DNA from: JAENVT01 sp963720775
Lineage (GTDB): Bacteria; Actinomycetota; Acidimicrobiia; Acidimicrobiales; Ilumatobacteraceae
DNA: 64,000 bases
NCBI GenBank assembly: GCA_963720775.1
Contig: CAVRGR010000006.1
Span: forward strand, 992,001 to 1,056,000
Reading direction: 5' to 3'
Position numbers and translations under genes: made by a program. Positions 34,961-42,779 of this stretch are shown one piece after another (within the stretch, counting starts at the first letter, position 1; the number at the start of each line of letters is the position of its first letter). The notes beneath the pieces are model-generated. The model had not been told where the DNA came from. It saw only the letters and a list, made by a program, of their open reading frames with translations, and ran no database searches.

Positions 34961-35524
34961 TTGAGCGGCGACTTCGTGATCCGGCGCGCGGTTGCCGCGC
35001 CTGGCCTCGTTGCAGCGTTGGCGGCAGTGCTCATCGACTGCACCGAGGGCGGGGCCTCCGTGGGGTTCATGCTGCCTCTCGGCCGGGATCGCGCCGAGGC
35101 GTACTGGGCGAGCGCGGTGCAAAGCGCGACGCGCGGTGAGCGGATCCTTCTAGTGGCCGACGATCTCGACGACGGCGAAGTAGTTGGCACCGTCCAGGTC
35201 GTTCTCGCGGCGCCCGAGAACCAGCCGCACCGCGCCGAGGTTTCCAAGATGCTCGTGCACCGTCGCGCCCGTCGGCGCGGGGTAGGGGACGCACTGATGC
35301 AGGCTGCCGAGGCGGCGGCGCTCGACGCCGGCAAGGACCTGCTGGTTCTCGACACCGCCAGTGCCGAGGCCGAGCGCCTCTACGAACGTCGCGGCTGGCA
35401 CCGAGTTGGCGCGATACCCGGGTATGCGCTGTGGCCGGACGGCGGCCTCGTCGACACGACGATCTTCTACAAGTGGCTCACCGGTCCGGTCGCTGCCGAC
35501 CCCGTCGGCCCACAGCTCCCCTGA
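34961..35524 (+). CDS. GNAT-family N-acetyltransferase
   Basis: About 187 residues. The acetyl-CoA-binding motif A is VSKMLVHRRARRRGVGDALM, followed by AAALDAGKDLLVLDTASAEA and the motif B region YERRGWHRVGAIPGYA. I chose TTG 34961 because GGAGGA lies four bases upstream; GTG 34976 is an alternative without a ribosome-binding site. The much longer open frame to 33656 is a shadow of the neighbouring flavoprotein gene. The acceptor substrate is unknown. Its last 47 bases overlap the Cys-repeat gene on the opposite strand. Confidence 0.82.
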   Translation: MSGDFVIRRAVAAPGLVAALAAVLIDCTEGGASVGFMLPLGRDRAEAYWASAVQSATRGERILLVADDLDDGEVVGTVQVVLAAPENQPHRAEVSKMLVHRRARRRGVGDALMQAAEAAALDAGKDLLVLDTASAEAERLYERRGWHRVGAIPGYALWPDGGLVDTTIFYKWLTGPVAADPVGPQLP

Positions 35525-35915
35525 GGCCCACGCAACCGAAACACCCGATGCAATCGGTGCAGTCGATGCATGCCACACAGGCGATGCAGCGCCGGCAGCG
35601 CAAGCAGGCGATCGTCGCCACGCAACCGCGAATGCCAGCGCTCATGATGGTGAGAACACTGCCGGCTACCCCGACACTGCCAGCTGTCGCCACACTGCCC
35701 GCCACCAGGACGCTGCCGGCGGTGGCGGCACTGCCGGCGACCGCGACGCTTCCGGCGGTTGCCACGCTGCCGGCGACTGCGACGCTCCCCGCAGTTGTCG
35801 AACTGCCCGCCACCGCAACACTGCCTGCGGTCGCCGCGCTGCCGGCGACCGCAGTACTGCCGAACGTCCGGGTACCGACGTGGGCGTCGCGACGAGCTCT
35901 CGATCGCTTCTTCAC
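35478..35915 (-). CDS. Hexapeptide-repeat protein ending in a ten-cysteine ladder
   Basis: 145 residues: a basic 19-residue head, then 21 consecutive six-residue units with no gap. The first eleven units are S-x-x-[V/T]-A-G with V and T strictly alternating at position 4 (STAVAG, SAATAG, SVAVAG, SSTTAG...). After three variant units (SVLTIM, SAGIRG, CVATIA) the repeats become CLRCRR, CIACVA, CIDCTD, CIGCFG and CVGLRG. Cysteine occupies positions 1 and 4, giving ten Cys (98, 104, then every third residue to 128). A beta-solenoid with a stacked Cys face is plausible. No signal peptide; start GTG 35915 has no clear ribosome-binding site. Function unknown. Confidence 0.6.
   Translation of the reverse strand: MKKRSRARRDAHVGTRTFGSTAVAGSAATAGSVAVAGSSTTAGSVAVAGSVATAGSVAVAGSAATAGSVLVAGSVATAGSVGVAGSVLTIMSAGIRGCVATIACLRCRRCIACVACIDCTDCIGCFGCVGLRGAVGRRGRQRPDR
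35661..35858 (-). repeat. 18/36-bp tandem repeat encoding the Ser-Ala-Gly hexads
   Basis: Eleven 18-base units encode S-x-x-[V/T]-A-G. Because the fourth residue alternates Val and Thr, the DNA has a higher-order period of 36 bases (GCCGGCAGC-type blocks). Units differ at many third positions, so the array is old enough to have diverged or is under protein-level selection. Confidence 0.7.
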
Positions 35916-36009
35916 GAGGCGAGTTTCGCGCGGCGCGACACCTCTCTTGCATCACTGGCGAGCGCGATGCACGCAATCGGAGGTGACGCGGTGGAGCTCT
36001 CTTCGTGGT

Positions 36010-37083
36010 CTAGGGCATGATCAAGTGCATGTCGCCGAACTCGTGCCAGAGGTAGCCCTCTTGCAAGCTGGCTTCGTACGACGCCTCCAGCAGTGGCCGC
36101 CCGGCGACGGCTTCGAGCATCATGAGATGTGAGGCCTCCGGCTCGTGCCATCCGGTGAGAAGACCGTCGACCACCCGCACGCCTCGCTCGGCAGTGACCA
36201 CGAGATCCGTCCACCCGTCCAGCGGCTTCACGACGCCGGCGCCGTCACCCGCCGACTCGAGCGCTCGAACCACGGTGGTGCCGACAGCGATGACGCGTCC
36301 ACCCTCGCGGTGGGTTTCGTTCACCCGGTTGGCGGTGGTCAGTGGAACACGGAGGCGTTCCGGGTAGGGCAATTCGGTCGCTTCGAGCGAGGCGACCCCA
36401 GTGTGCAGCACCAGTGGAGACACCCCGACCCCTTTGGCTACGAGGCGAGTGATCACCTCTGGTGTGAACGGTCGACCCGCGCTGGGCATCTCCGCGCTGC
36501 CCGGTTCGGTGGCATACACGTTCTGGTACGTGGCCAGCGGCCATGGCCGCTCGACGTATCCATAGCGGATCGGTTGGCCGTGAACCGCGAGCCACGTGAA
36601 CACGGGTTGCGGCAATTGCAGCTGGGCAACCCATAGGCGGCTGCTGGTGAGGTACGGGGCGTCGAGTGCGATCGAAGCGTCCGTGCCCACCGCCATCCGC
36701 AGCGGTACCGGGCCATTCCAACGTCGGGTGGCGCGGCCATCGATCTGCCGCGGTTCGACCACCCATCGCCCGTCGTCGAGACGGGTGGACAGGTGCACGA
36801 CGAGCTCTGTTCCGTCGTCGCCGCACGCTGTCACCGCCGCCGGCATCACTGCCGAGGTGTTGATGACGACGAGGTCGCCGGCTCGGAGAAACGTGGGGAT
36901 GGTGGCGAACGTCGTGTGAACCAAGCGCCCGCTCTCACGTTCGGCGACCAACATCCGTACCGCATCACGGGTGAGGCCACGTGCCTCGGGTGGCTCGGCG
37001 GCTTCGAGGCGAGGTGGAAGCTCGAAGGACAGTCGTCGGTCCGGTGCCTGTGTTGCCGCGGTCGACGACGGCGCCGCGCTCAC
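36010..37083 (-). CDS. QueA-like S-adenosylmethionine:tRNA ribosyltransferase-isomerase family protein
   Basis: A 357-residue protein aligning end to end with QueA, which transfers ribosyl from SAM to 7-aminomethyl-7-deazaguanine in tRNA to form epoxyqueuosine. Family landmarks are LSFELPPRLEAAEPP, the IRYGYVERPWPLATYQNVYA strand region, PGSAEMPSAGRPFTPEVI and GTTVVRALES. Conserved positions differ from E. coli QueA: the NNTRVIPAR segment is INTSAVMPAA, and PTAGLHFT is PSAGRPFT. No tgt or other que gene is near. GTG 37083 overlaps the SDR stop (GTGA). A divergent paralogue with another substrate is possible. Confidence 0.8.
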   Translation of the reverse strand: MSAAPSSTAATQAPDRRLSFELPPRLEAAEPPEARGLTRDAVRMLVAERESGRLVHTTFATIPTFLRAGDLVVINTSAVMPAAVTACGDDGTELVVHLSTRLDDGRWVVEPRQIDGRATRRWNGPVPLRMAVGTDASIALDAPYLTSSRLWVAQLQLPQPVFTWLAVHGQPIRYGYVERPWPLATYQNVYATEPGSAEMPSAGRPFTPEVITRLVAKGVGVSPLVLHTGVASLEATELPYPERLRVPLTTANRVNETHREGGRVIAVGTTVVRALESAGDGAGVVKPLDGWTDLVVTAERGVRVVDGLLTGWHEPEASHLMMLEAVAGRPLLEASYEASLQEGYLWHEFGDMHLIMP

Positions 37084-37784
37084 GGTTCCGCTGCCATGAG
37101 GTCAGCGGCCCGGAACCTGCCGCTCGGTGGGGCCTCGCGCAGCAACCGGCGCAATGCCGGCACGACCGTTTCCGGAAGTGGGCGGTCGGAGATGTCCTCT
37201 CCGGGGAAGGCCGCCTGGTGCATTGCTGTGCGCATGTCGCCTGGATCGAACCAGTAGACGTGGACATCCGGCTCCTCTGCGGCGAGCACGTTCGACAACT
37301 GCTCGAGTGCGGCCTTCGATGAGCCGTAGCCACCCCAGCCGGGGTAGCCCTCCACCCCGGCGTCGGAGGTGATGTCGACGACAACGCCGTGGTGGTCGCG
37401 GAGGAACGGCAGTGTCGCCTGCACGAGTGCGAGTGGGGCGACCACGTTGACATCCAGGACCCGTTCGAACTCCGCGAGTGGATAGTCGGCCAGGGTCGGC
37501 AACGGCGACGGCCCGAGGACGCTGGCGTTGTTGACGAGCAGGTCGAGCCCGCCCAATTCGGCGACGGCTTCGACGAGGGCGGCGCGGTGTCGCCAGTCGG
37601 CGACATCACCCACGATGGCTCGCACCACTCCGCCTCCTGGCGCACCGCGCAACCTGCGCGCCGCGTCGTCCAGTGCGGACCGGTCGCGGCCGTCGATCAC
37701 GACGTTCCACCCTTCATCGACGAGGTTCGTGGCCAGGGCCAGACCGAACCCCCGTGAACCCCCGGTGATCAATGCTGTCTGCAT
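37080..37784 (-). CDS. Short-chain dehydrogenase/reductase (SDR)
   Basis: A 234-residue SDR starting at ATG 37784 (MQTALITGGSRGFGLALATN) with GGAAAGGA as ribosome-binding site. It has TGGSRGFG (NADP-type, with Arg after the Gly motif), NNAS, the catalytic region DITSDAGVEG and YGSSKAALEQL (Y-x3-K), and the PG motif as FDPGDMRT. Its stop overlaps the QueA-like start, so the two form an operon. The substrate is unknown; pairing with a tRNA-modification-like enzyme suggests a purine or nucleoside-related one, but that is a guess. Confidence 0.88.
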   Translation of the reverse strand: MQTALITGGSRGFGLALATNLVDEGWNVVIDGRDRSALDDAARRLRGAPGGGVVRAIVGDVADWRHRAALVEAVAELGGLDLLVNNASVLGPSPLPTLADYPLAEFERVLDVNVVAPLALVQATLPFLRDHHGVVVDITSDAGVEGYPGWGGYGSSKAALEQLSNVLAAEEPDVHVYWFDPGDMRTAMHQAAFPGEDISDRPLPETVVPALRRLLREAPPSGRFRAADLMAAEP

Positions 37785-37856
37785 GATGATCCTTTCCACG
37801 GCGCCGCTCGTGTCGGGCGGCTCGTTACGGACCATTAAAGCAAGTGATTACTTTGT

Positions 37857-38369
37857 TTATTCCTGGGTCGGTGGAATTTCTTCGGTGCGCGCCTTCCACG
37901 ACAGCAGCCTCCCCGCGCCACCGACCATCCGCGACCCATCCATGACCCGAAGCGATATCGGCTCGACGCGCAGGATCCCGAAGGCGGGCGACAAGGGCGA
38001 CTTCCAAGCGGGAACGATCGCAGGGTCGTAGCCGACGGGAGCATCAGCGTCGGCGAACCGGTTCCATCCGGCTTGTCGTTGATCGTCGGAGTGCTCCCAC
38101 GTCGTCGCGCACAGCGCTGAACACGTGTCGTGATCGGGATGCCAGTAGTTGAGCGACATACGTGGCACGCGGGCGAGGTGCTTCGCCTTCGTCGACAGCG
38201 GCGAGGTTGCGATCCAACCCGTCAGCGTCGAGTCGTCCCATTGCCAGATGGGGTGGAGTATCCGCGTCGACGGTTCTCCCGCGGTGTCGACCGTCGCAGC
38301 TGTCGCCCAAACGATGCGGTGCGCCATCTCGACGAATGCAGGTGCGACCATTCCCAGACTGTCGGACAT
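37857..38369 (-). CDS. Pyridoxamine 5'-phosphate oxidase-family (split-barrel flavin) protein
   Basis: A 170-residue protein of the PPOX/F420-FMN-binding split-barrel superfamily: WATAATVDTAGEPSTRILHP, WQWDDSTLTGWIATSPLSTK, KAKHLARVPRMSLNYWHPDH. It probably binds FMN or F420 and reduces a small substrate or acts in stress protection. The C-terminal part has the substrate-side strand FGILRVEPISLRVMDGSRM. The 72-base gap to the SDR start holds an A/T-rich patch (AAAGCAAGTGATTACTTTG), unusual in this GC-rich DNA and possibly a promoter or operator. Confidence 0.82.
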   Translation of the reverse strand: MSDSLGMVAPAFVEMAHRIVWATAATVDTAGEPSTRILHPIWQWDDSTLTGWIATSPLSTKAKHLARVPRMSLNYWHPDHDTCSALCATTWEHSDDQRQAGWNRFADADAPVGYDPAIVPAWKSPLSPAFGILRVEPISLRVMDGSRMVGGAGRLLSWKARTEEIPPTQE

Positions 38370-38496
38370 CGGCCGAGACTATCCCAGGTGGTCGAGCTCC
38401 CTGGTTCCTACCGAGACGTTTGAATTCGGCTGACAACGGGCAATGCCATCGGTGGCCCCGGATCTTCCGGGCCAGCTCGAAAGGGAGTTGCAGTCA

Positions 38497-38775
38497 ATGC
38501 TTGGGTTCATCGTGTATCTCATCGTTATCGGTCTCATCGCCGGATTCATCGCCAGGGCGCTGGTGCCGGGCAGAGACCCGATGTCGGTCGGCGGAACGAT
38601 CCTGCTCGGTATCGCCGGCTCGTTCGTCGGCGGCTTTCTCGGCTACGTGCTCACCCACCATGACGCAGAAGCCGGAGCATTCCAGGCCTCCGGTGTCATC
38701 GGATCCATCATCGGGGCCGTGATCGTCTTGCTCGTGTATCGCTCCGCCAATCGCCGGCACCATCACCTGCTCTGA
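38497..38775 (+). CDS. GlsB/YeaQ/YmgE-family stress membrane protein
   Basis: A 92-residue protein with three hydrophobic segments and the transglycosylase-associated protein motif: LGFIVYLIVIGLIAGFIARA, VPGRDPMSVGGTILLGIAGS, FVGGFLGYVL and VIGSIIGAVIVLLVY. ATG 38497 has AAGGGA ten bases upstream; the open frame starting at 38443 is not used. Homologues are small inner-membrane proteins raised under stress; the biochemical role is unknown. Confidence 0.9.
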   Translation: MLGFIVYLIVIGLIAGFIARALVPGRDPMSVGGTILLGIAGSFVGGFLGYVLTHHDAEAGAFQASGVIGSIIGAVIVLLVYRSANRRHHHLL

Positions 38776-38785
38776 GTCGATCCTC

Positions 38786-39838
38786 ATGCCCGTGCTGCCG
38801 GTGATCGGCTGGTTGATCTGTGCGCTCCTGGCAGCAGTAGTCGTCGCTCATCAACTTCAGATCTGGTTCGCGGGGGACGAAGGCCCGATGGTCGCGGTCG
38901 CCTACGACCTACTTCCGCTGGCTCTGTTCGCCGCGCCGGTCGTCGCCATCGCGTCGCTCGTCGCCGGTCATTACCTTCTCGCGATGGCGGCGACGGTCTT
39001 GACCGTTTACCAACTCGTTCTGGTCGTGCCACGCATGATCGCGAACCGGATCCCGGTGTGGGCGCGCCACGCTCCTCGCTTTCGGCTGGCGATGGCGAAC
39101 GTGTACGTCGACAACCCCACACCAGAAGATGCGGCCCACCAACTCGTCGGCTGCGGCGCCGACCTGATCGTCATTGCCGAGGCGACGCCGGCGTTCATGG
39201 CCACCTTCGATGCGGCGGGAGGCAAGGAGTCGCATCCCCATCGAGTACTCGATCCGACCGACACGAGCGACTACGCCGTGGCGATTGCATCGCGCCTGCC
39301 GCTCGAAGCGGCCTCGAAGATGCGTCGTATCGGTCCACTCAACCTTGCTGTTGCCGAGATCAAGGTCGATGGCGTGCTCACGACGATTGCCGCGTTGAAC
39401 CCCGAAGCGCCGTTCGATTCCGGTGGCTACGAAGAGTGGAGAGCGCAGATCGAGGCGTTGGAATCGTTCATCCCCGAGGTCGTTGGCCCGCTGGTCGTGG
39501 TCGGCGACTTGAACACGACCCGCTTTCGACCGGAGTTCCAAGAACTGCTCGACAGCGGTCTCACCGATTGCATCGATGCTCTCGGGCAGGCTTGGAAGCC
39601 GTCGTTCTCGTTGCGCTCGGTGCTTCCTCTCGGCGCATGGACTCTGGTCATGCGCCTCGACCATGCACTCGCCAACGATGGCGTACGGCCACTGCGGGTT
39701 CGCAACCTCGAGGCTCGGGGCAGCGACCACCTGCCGTTCCTGATCACCCTTGCAGTTCGCTACGGTCGGCCGGGATGGACGACGACGAGTTCCTCCGCGC
39801 AGTTGCCGAACGAGCTATCGCCTACCGGGCCGGTCTGA
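38786..39838 (+). CDS. Membrane-anchored endonuclease/exonuclease/phosphatase (EEP) domain protein
   Basis: 350 residues: three N-terminal helices (VIGWLICALLAAVVVAHQLQ, ALFAAPVVAIASLVAGHYLL and ATVLTVYQLVLVVPRM) followed by an EEP domain from about residue 97. Catalytic motifs are FRLAMANVYVDN, the metal Glu in IVIAEATPAF, VVVGDLNTTRF (Asp/Asn pair) and the SDHLPFLI His motif. It likely cleaves a phosphodiester or phosphomonoester of a lipid, nucleic acid or headgroup at the membrane surface. Its 3' end overlaps the next gene's start by 64 bases. Confidence 0.87.
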   Translation: MPVLPVIGWLICALLAAVVVAHQLQIWFAGDEGPMVAVAYDLLPLALFAAPVVAIASLVAGHYLLAMAATVLTVYQLVLVVPRMIANRIPVWARHAPRFRLAMANVYVDNPTPEDAAHQLVGCGADLIVIAEATPAFMATFDAAGGKESHPHRVLDPTDTSDYAVAIASRLPLEAASKMRRIGPLNLAVAEIKVDGVLTTIAALNPEAPFDSGGYEEWRAQIEALESFIPEVVGPLVVVGDLNTTRFRPEFQELLDSGLTDCIDALGQAWKPSFSLRSVLPLGAWTLVMRLDHALANDGVRPLRVRNLEARGSDHLPFLITLAVRYGRPGWTTTSSSAQLPNELSPTGPV

Positions 39839-41182
39839 GCACTGCAAAGGTCACGCCTACCGCCTCGCCCGCCGACCTCCGCACGGCACTTGGTGGTCCG
39901 GCGCCGCAGCAGACCACCGATCCGGCAACGGTGATCGATCGGATGGCCGACATCGTCGAAGCGGGTGGCCTCATGGGCATGGATTCGGGTCGTTTCTTCG
40001 GCTTCGTGATCGGTGGGTCGGTGCCGGCGGCACTTGCTGCTGATTGGCTCGTGACGGCCTGGGACCAGAACACCGGCTTGTTCGCGCCGAGCCCGGCGAC
40101 CTCCGTGATCGAAGAGATCGCCGGCCGGTGGACGATCGATCTTCTCGGCCTGCCCACGGAGTCGTCGTTCGCATTCGTCACCGGTGGGCAGATGGCCAAC
40201 ACCACAGCGCTTGCGGCAGCACGTCACCATGTGCTCGCCACGGCCGGCTGGGACGTCGAGGCGGATGGGTTGACCGGCTCGCCGGTCATTCGACTCGTGG
40301 TCGGCGAGGAAGTTCACGCGACAGTTCCCCGCGCTTTTCGGTTCCTGGGTCTGGGCAGCCGATCGATCGAGCGCGTCGACGTCGATGCCAACGGCGCGAT
40401 GTTGCCGTCGGATCTGGAACGATTGCTGGCTCGAGACAGCGGACGGCCGACCATCGTGTGCTGCCAGGCCGGCAACATCAACACCGGTGCGCTCGACCCG
40501 ATTGGTCAACTTGCCGCAATCGCCCACGCGCACGGGGCGTGGCTGCACGTCGACGGGGCGATCGGCTTGTGGGCGGCGGCGAGCCGCAAGGAGACCCGGC
40601 TCATCGGGCTCGAAGAAGCCGACTCGTGGTCAACCGACGCCCACAAGTGGCTCAATGTCCCCTACGACTGCGGCATCGTCATCTGCCGTCATCCCGAGTC
40701 TCACCGCGCGGCGATGACCGTGACCGCTTCGTATCTCGTGCAGGCGGCTCCGGGCACGGATCGCGATCCTGTCGATTGGAACCCTGAGTTCTCCCGTCGG
40801 GCACGAGGAGTCCCGGTGTTTGCCGCCCTTTCATCGCTCGGTCGCGAGGGCATCGAAGCAATCGTCGAGCGGTCCTGCCGCGCACGCCCGGCGATTCGCC
40901 GAGTTGCTCGGCGCCGAGCCTGGCGTCGTCGTGCTCAACGAGGTGGTGCTCAACCAAGTCCTCGTCCGGTTCCTCGCCGCTTCCGGTCGCGACGAAGACC
41001 ACGACGCGCGCACGCGGGAGGTGATCGCCCGTGTGCAGGCGGACGGTACCTGTTGGCTGGGCGGCTCGACGTGGCGGAACATGGCGGTGATGCGCATCTC
41101 CGTCAGCAACCACGCAACGACCGACGCCGATGTCACGGCGTCTGTCGCAGCGATCATCGCAGCAGCGGCGCTCTCGTCGTAG
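39775..41182 (+). pseudogene. Group II PLP-dependent amino acid decarboxylase, one frameshift
   Basis: From ATG 39775 (MDDDEFLRAVAERAIAYRAG) the frame has the cofactor segment TGGQMANTTALAAARHH, HVDGAIGLWAAASR and the PLP lysine in STDAHKWLNVPYDCGIV. At about 40880 it is lost, but the next frame continues HARRFAELLGAEPGVVVLNE to WLGGSTWRNMAVMRISVSNH and the stop at 41182. Dropping one C at 40878-40879 restores IVERSCAHARRFAELL and a 468-residue enzyme. It would decarboxylate an aromatic or acidic amino acid. The homopolymer position suggests sequence error rather than decay. Confidence 0.75.
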
Positions 41183-41192
41183 TCTCGCCTCG

Positions 41193-42071
41193 ATGCGACT
41201 GTCGTGTGGCAACAGTGCGTTTCCGTTGCTGTCGGTCGAACAATCGATTCGTCTCGCGGGACTGCTCGAGTTCGACGGCTTCGACGTGGTGCTGAACGGC
41301 AACAGCGCCGGTCTCACGCCCGAAGTCGTGTTGCACGACCTCAGCGCATGGTCGGCCGAGGTCAGTGAGCTCTTCGACGCGAATGGCTTGGAAGCATCCG
41401 ATGTCTTCTGCGTGCCGTGGACCGACTTCACGACGATGGCGCCCAACCATCCGGACGCCGCGGAGCGGACCCGCGGCCGTGAACTGTTCCGGGCGATGCT
41501 CGACCTCGCGTCGGCCGTAGGAGCGCCCGGCGTCACGATGCTGCCCGGCGTCGACTGGCCGAACGAGGATCATCAACGATCACTCGCCCGAGCGGCAGAC
41601 GAGTTGCAGGCGCGGGCAACCGAAGCCCGTCAGCGCGGGCTCGGGTTCTCCGTCGAGGCCCACGTCGGTTCGGTGTGCCACGACCCCGCCGACGTGCTGG
41701 CACTGTGTGACCTCGCTCCCGAGCTGCGGTTGACGCTCGACTACACGCACTTCGTCTCACAAGGTGTTGCGGAGCACGAGATCGAGCCGCTCGCACCGCT
41801 GGCTCGCCACGTGCAAACACGTGGTGTTGCCAATGATCGATTGCAGGCTCCGTTGAAGGACACGTCTTTCGACTTCGAGCGCATGGTCGACGTCCTGCAC
41901 GCTGCGGGCTACGACGGGTACATCACCATCGAGTACATCTGGGTCGCTTGGAAGCGGCTGAACGAGGTCGACGTGTTGTCGGAGACAGTCATGCTCCGGG
42001 ATCGCCTGCGAGCCAAGTTCCGCAACGAGGAGTGGAGCTATCCCGGACCCTCGGGGATCACCGAAGGCTGA
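41193..42071 (+). CDS. Sugar phosphate isomerase/epimerase (AP endonuclease 2-type TIM barrel)
   Basis: A 292-residue TIM barrel protein. It begins MRLSCGNSAFPLLSVEQSIR; metal-binding acidic residues and histidines of the family occur in FSVEAHVGSVCHDP, LTLDYTHFVSQG, RHVQTRGVANDRLQ and YITIEYIWVAW. ATG 41193 is 10 bases after the decarboxylase stop, so they may be one unit. Members of this family isomerise or epimerise sugars, inositols or hydroxypyruvate. The exact substrate is unknown. Confidence 0.85.
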   Translation: MRLSCGNSAFPLLSVEQSIRLAGLLEFDGFDVVLNGNSAGLTPEVVLHDLSAWSAEVSELFDANGLEASDVFCVPWTDFTTMAPNHPDAAERTRGRELFRAMLDLASAVGAPGVTMLPGVDWPNEDHQRSLARAADELQARATEARQRGLGFSVEAHVGSVCHDPADVLALCDLAPELRLTLDYTHFVSQGVAEHEIEPLAPLARHVQTRGVANDRLQAPLKDTSFDFERMVDVLHAAGYDGYITIEYIWVAWKRLNEVDVLSETVMLRDRLRAKFRNEEWSYPGPSGITEG

Positions 42072-42128
42072 GTTCGTCGACGCGACCTTCAGCCGTTGCG
42101 TCTGTGAGCTGGCGCCCCTATACGGGGC
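42066..42128. terminator. Possible bidirectional terminator hairpins
   Basis: Between two convergent genes there are two hairpins: GGCTGA (42066-42071) with TCAGCC (42089-42094), and GCCCC-TATAC-GGGGC (42114-42128). Neither is followed by a T-run, so this is a weak prediction based on position and stem strength only. Confidence 0.3.
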
Positions 42129-42164
42129 CTCAGCCGTCAAACGCTTGGTTCAGCCGCAAGTTCG

Positions 42165-42596
42165 TCAGTCGCGGTACGGAGGCTTGCCGGCGTCGATGGT
42201 GATCTTGCGCCGGGCGAACTTCCAGCGGCCGTCCTCGCGTTTCAAGAGGTCGTCGTAGTGGCCGACCATGCGCAGCTCGGGGGGCTGGCCCTCGATCGAC
42301 TGCACGTACGAGAATCGCGACATCGACGTGGCACTGTCGCCATCGACCTCGATGAGTGGGTTGGCGTAGACGTGGAATCCGGCGTTGATGGGCCCGAGCA
42401 CGTTGCCCAGCATGGCCCGGATGTTCTCCGGTCCCGAGGCCGATCCGAGCGGCGCATCGAGCACGCCGTCTTCCGTGAACAACGAGACGTAACCCTCGAA
42501 GTTCTTGGTGTCGAGGTACAGCCCATAGCGGACGAGAAGGTTGCGGATCTCCTCCGCCGAGCTCAGCTCGTCGTACATCTCCGGCGTGATGTCCAT
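42165..42596 (-). CDS. SnoaL-like/NTF2-fold protein (nuclear transport factor 2 family)
   Basis: A 143-residue protein of the SnoaL_4 type: EEIRNLLVRYGLYLDTKNFE, GYVSLFTEDGVLDAPLG, NAGFHVYANPLIEVDGDSAT and MVGHYDDLLKREDGRWKFAR. Relatives include small subunits and stand-alone proteins near ring-hydroxylating or steroid-modifying enzymes. The reaction is not predictable. ATG 42596 (MDITPEMYDEL) begins the conserved first helix. It is convergent with the TIM-barrel gene and divergent from the MetE-like operon. Confidence 0.82.
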   Translation of the reverse strand: MDITPEMYDELSSAEEIRNLLVRYGLYLDTKNFEGYVSLFTEDGVLDAPLGSASGPENIRAMLGNVLGPINAGFHVYANPLIEVDGDSATSMSRFSYVQSIEGQPPELRMVGHYDDLLKREDGRWKFARRKITIDAGKPPYRD

Positions 42597-42779
42597 GCGC
42601 GTCTGCCCCCTCGGAAGGTGGCGTGTCCACCCACCGTCAACGGTCGCCAGTCTGACAGTCCCGGGCCACGTCTGCGGAAGCCGGACGTTCGCCGGCGGCT
42701 AACACCTGGCTTCCGGGTTGCGGCGGGCTGCCGTTAGGTTGCTGGCGCAGGCCGTGCACACGCGCGCCGAGAGGGGAAC

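Noticed and set aside
35431..36132. Plus-strand ORF with Leu-Pro-Ala-Thr repeats antisense to the Cys protein
   Set aside because: It begins inside the GNAT gene in another frame and reads into the QueA gene. The minus-strand frame has perfect hexad register and a Cys ladder, which is far less likely by chance.
37785..37856. A/T-rich imperfect palindrome AAGTGATTACTT as an operator
   Set aside because: Arms are only four bases and no regulator gene lies beside it; kept as a note on the PPOX gene, not a feature.
39775..39838. 64-base same-strand overlap of EEP and decarboxylase genes as a fusion or frameshift artefact
   Set aside because: EEP domain motifs end before the overlap and the decarboxylase N-terminus starts normally, so a real overlap with a loose EEP tail is simpler.
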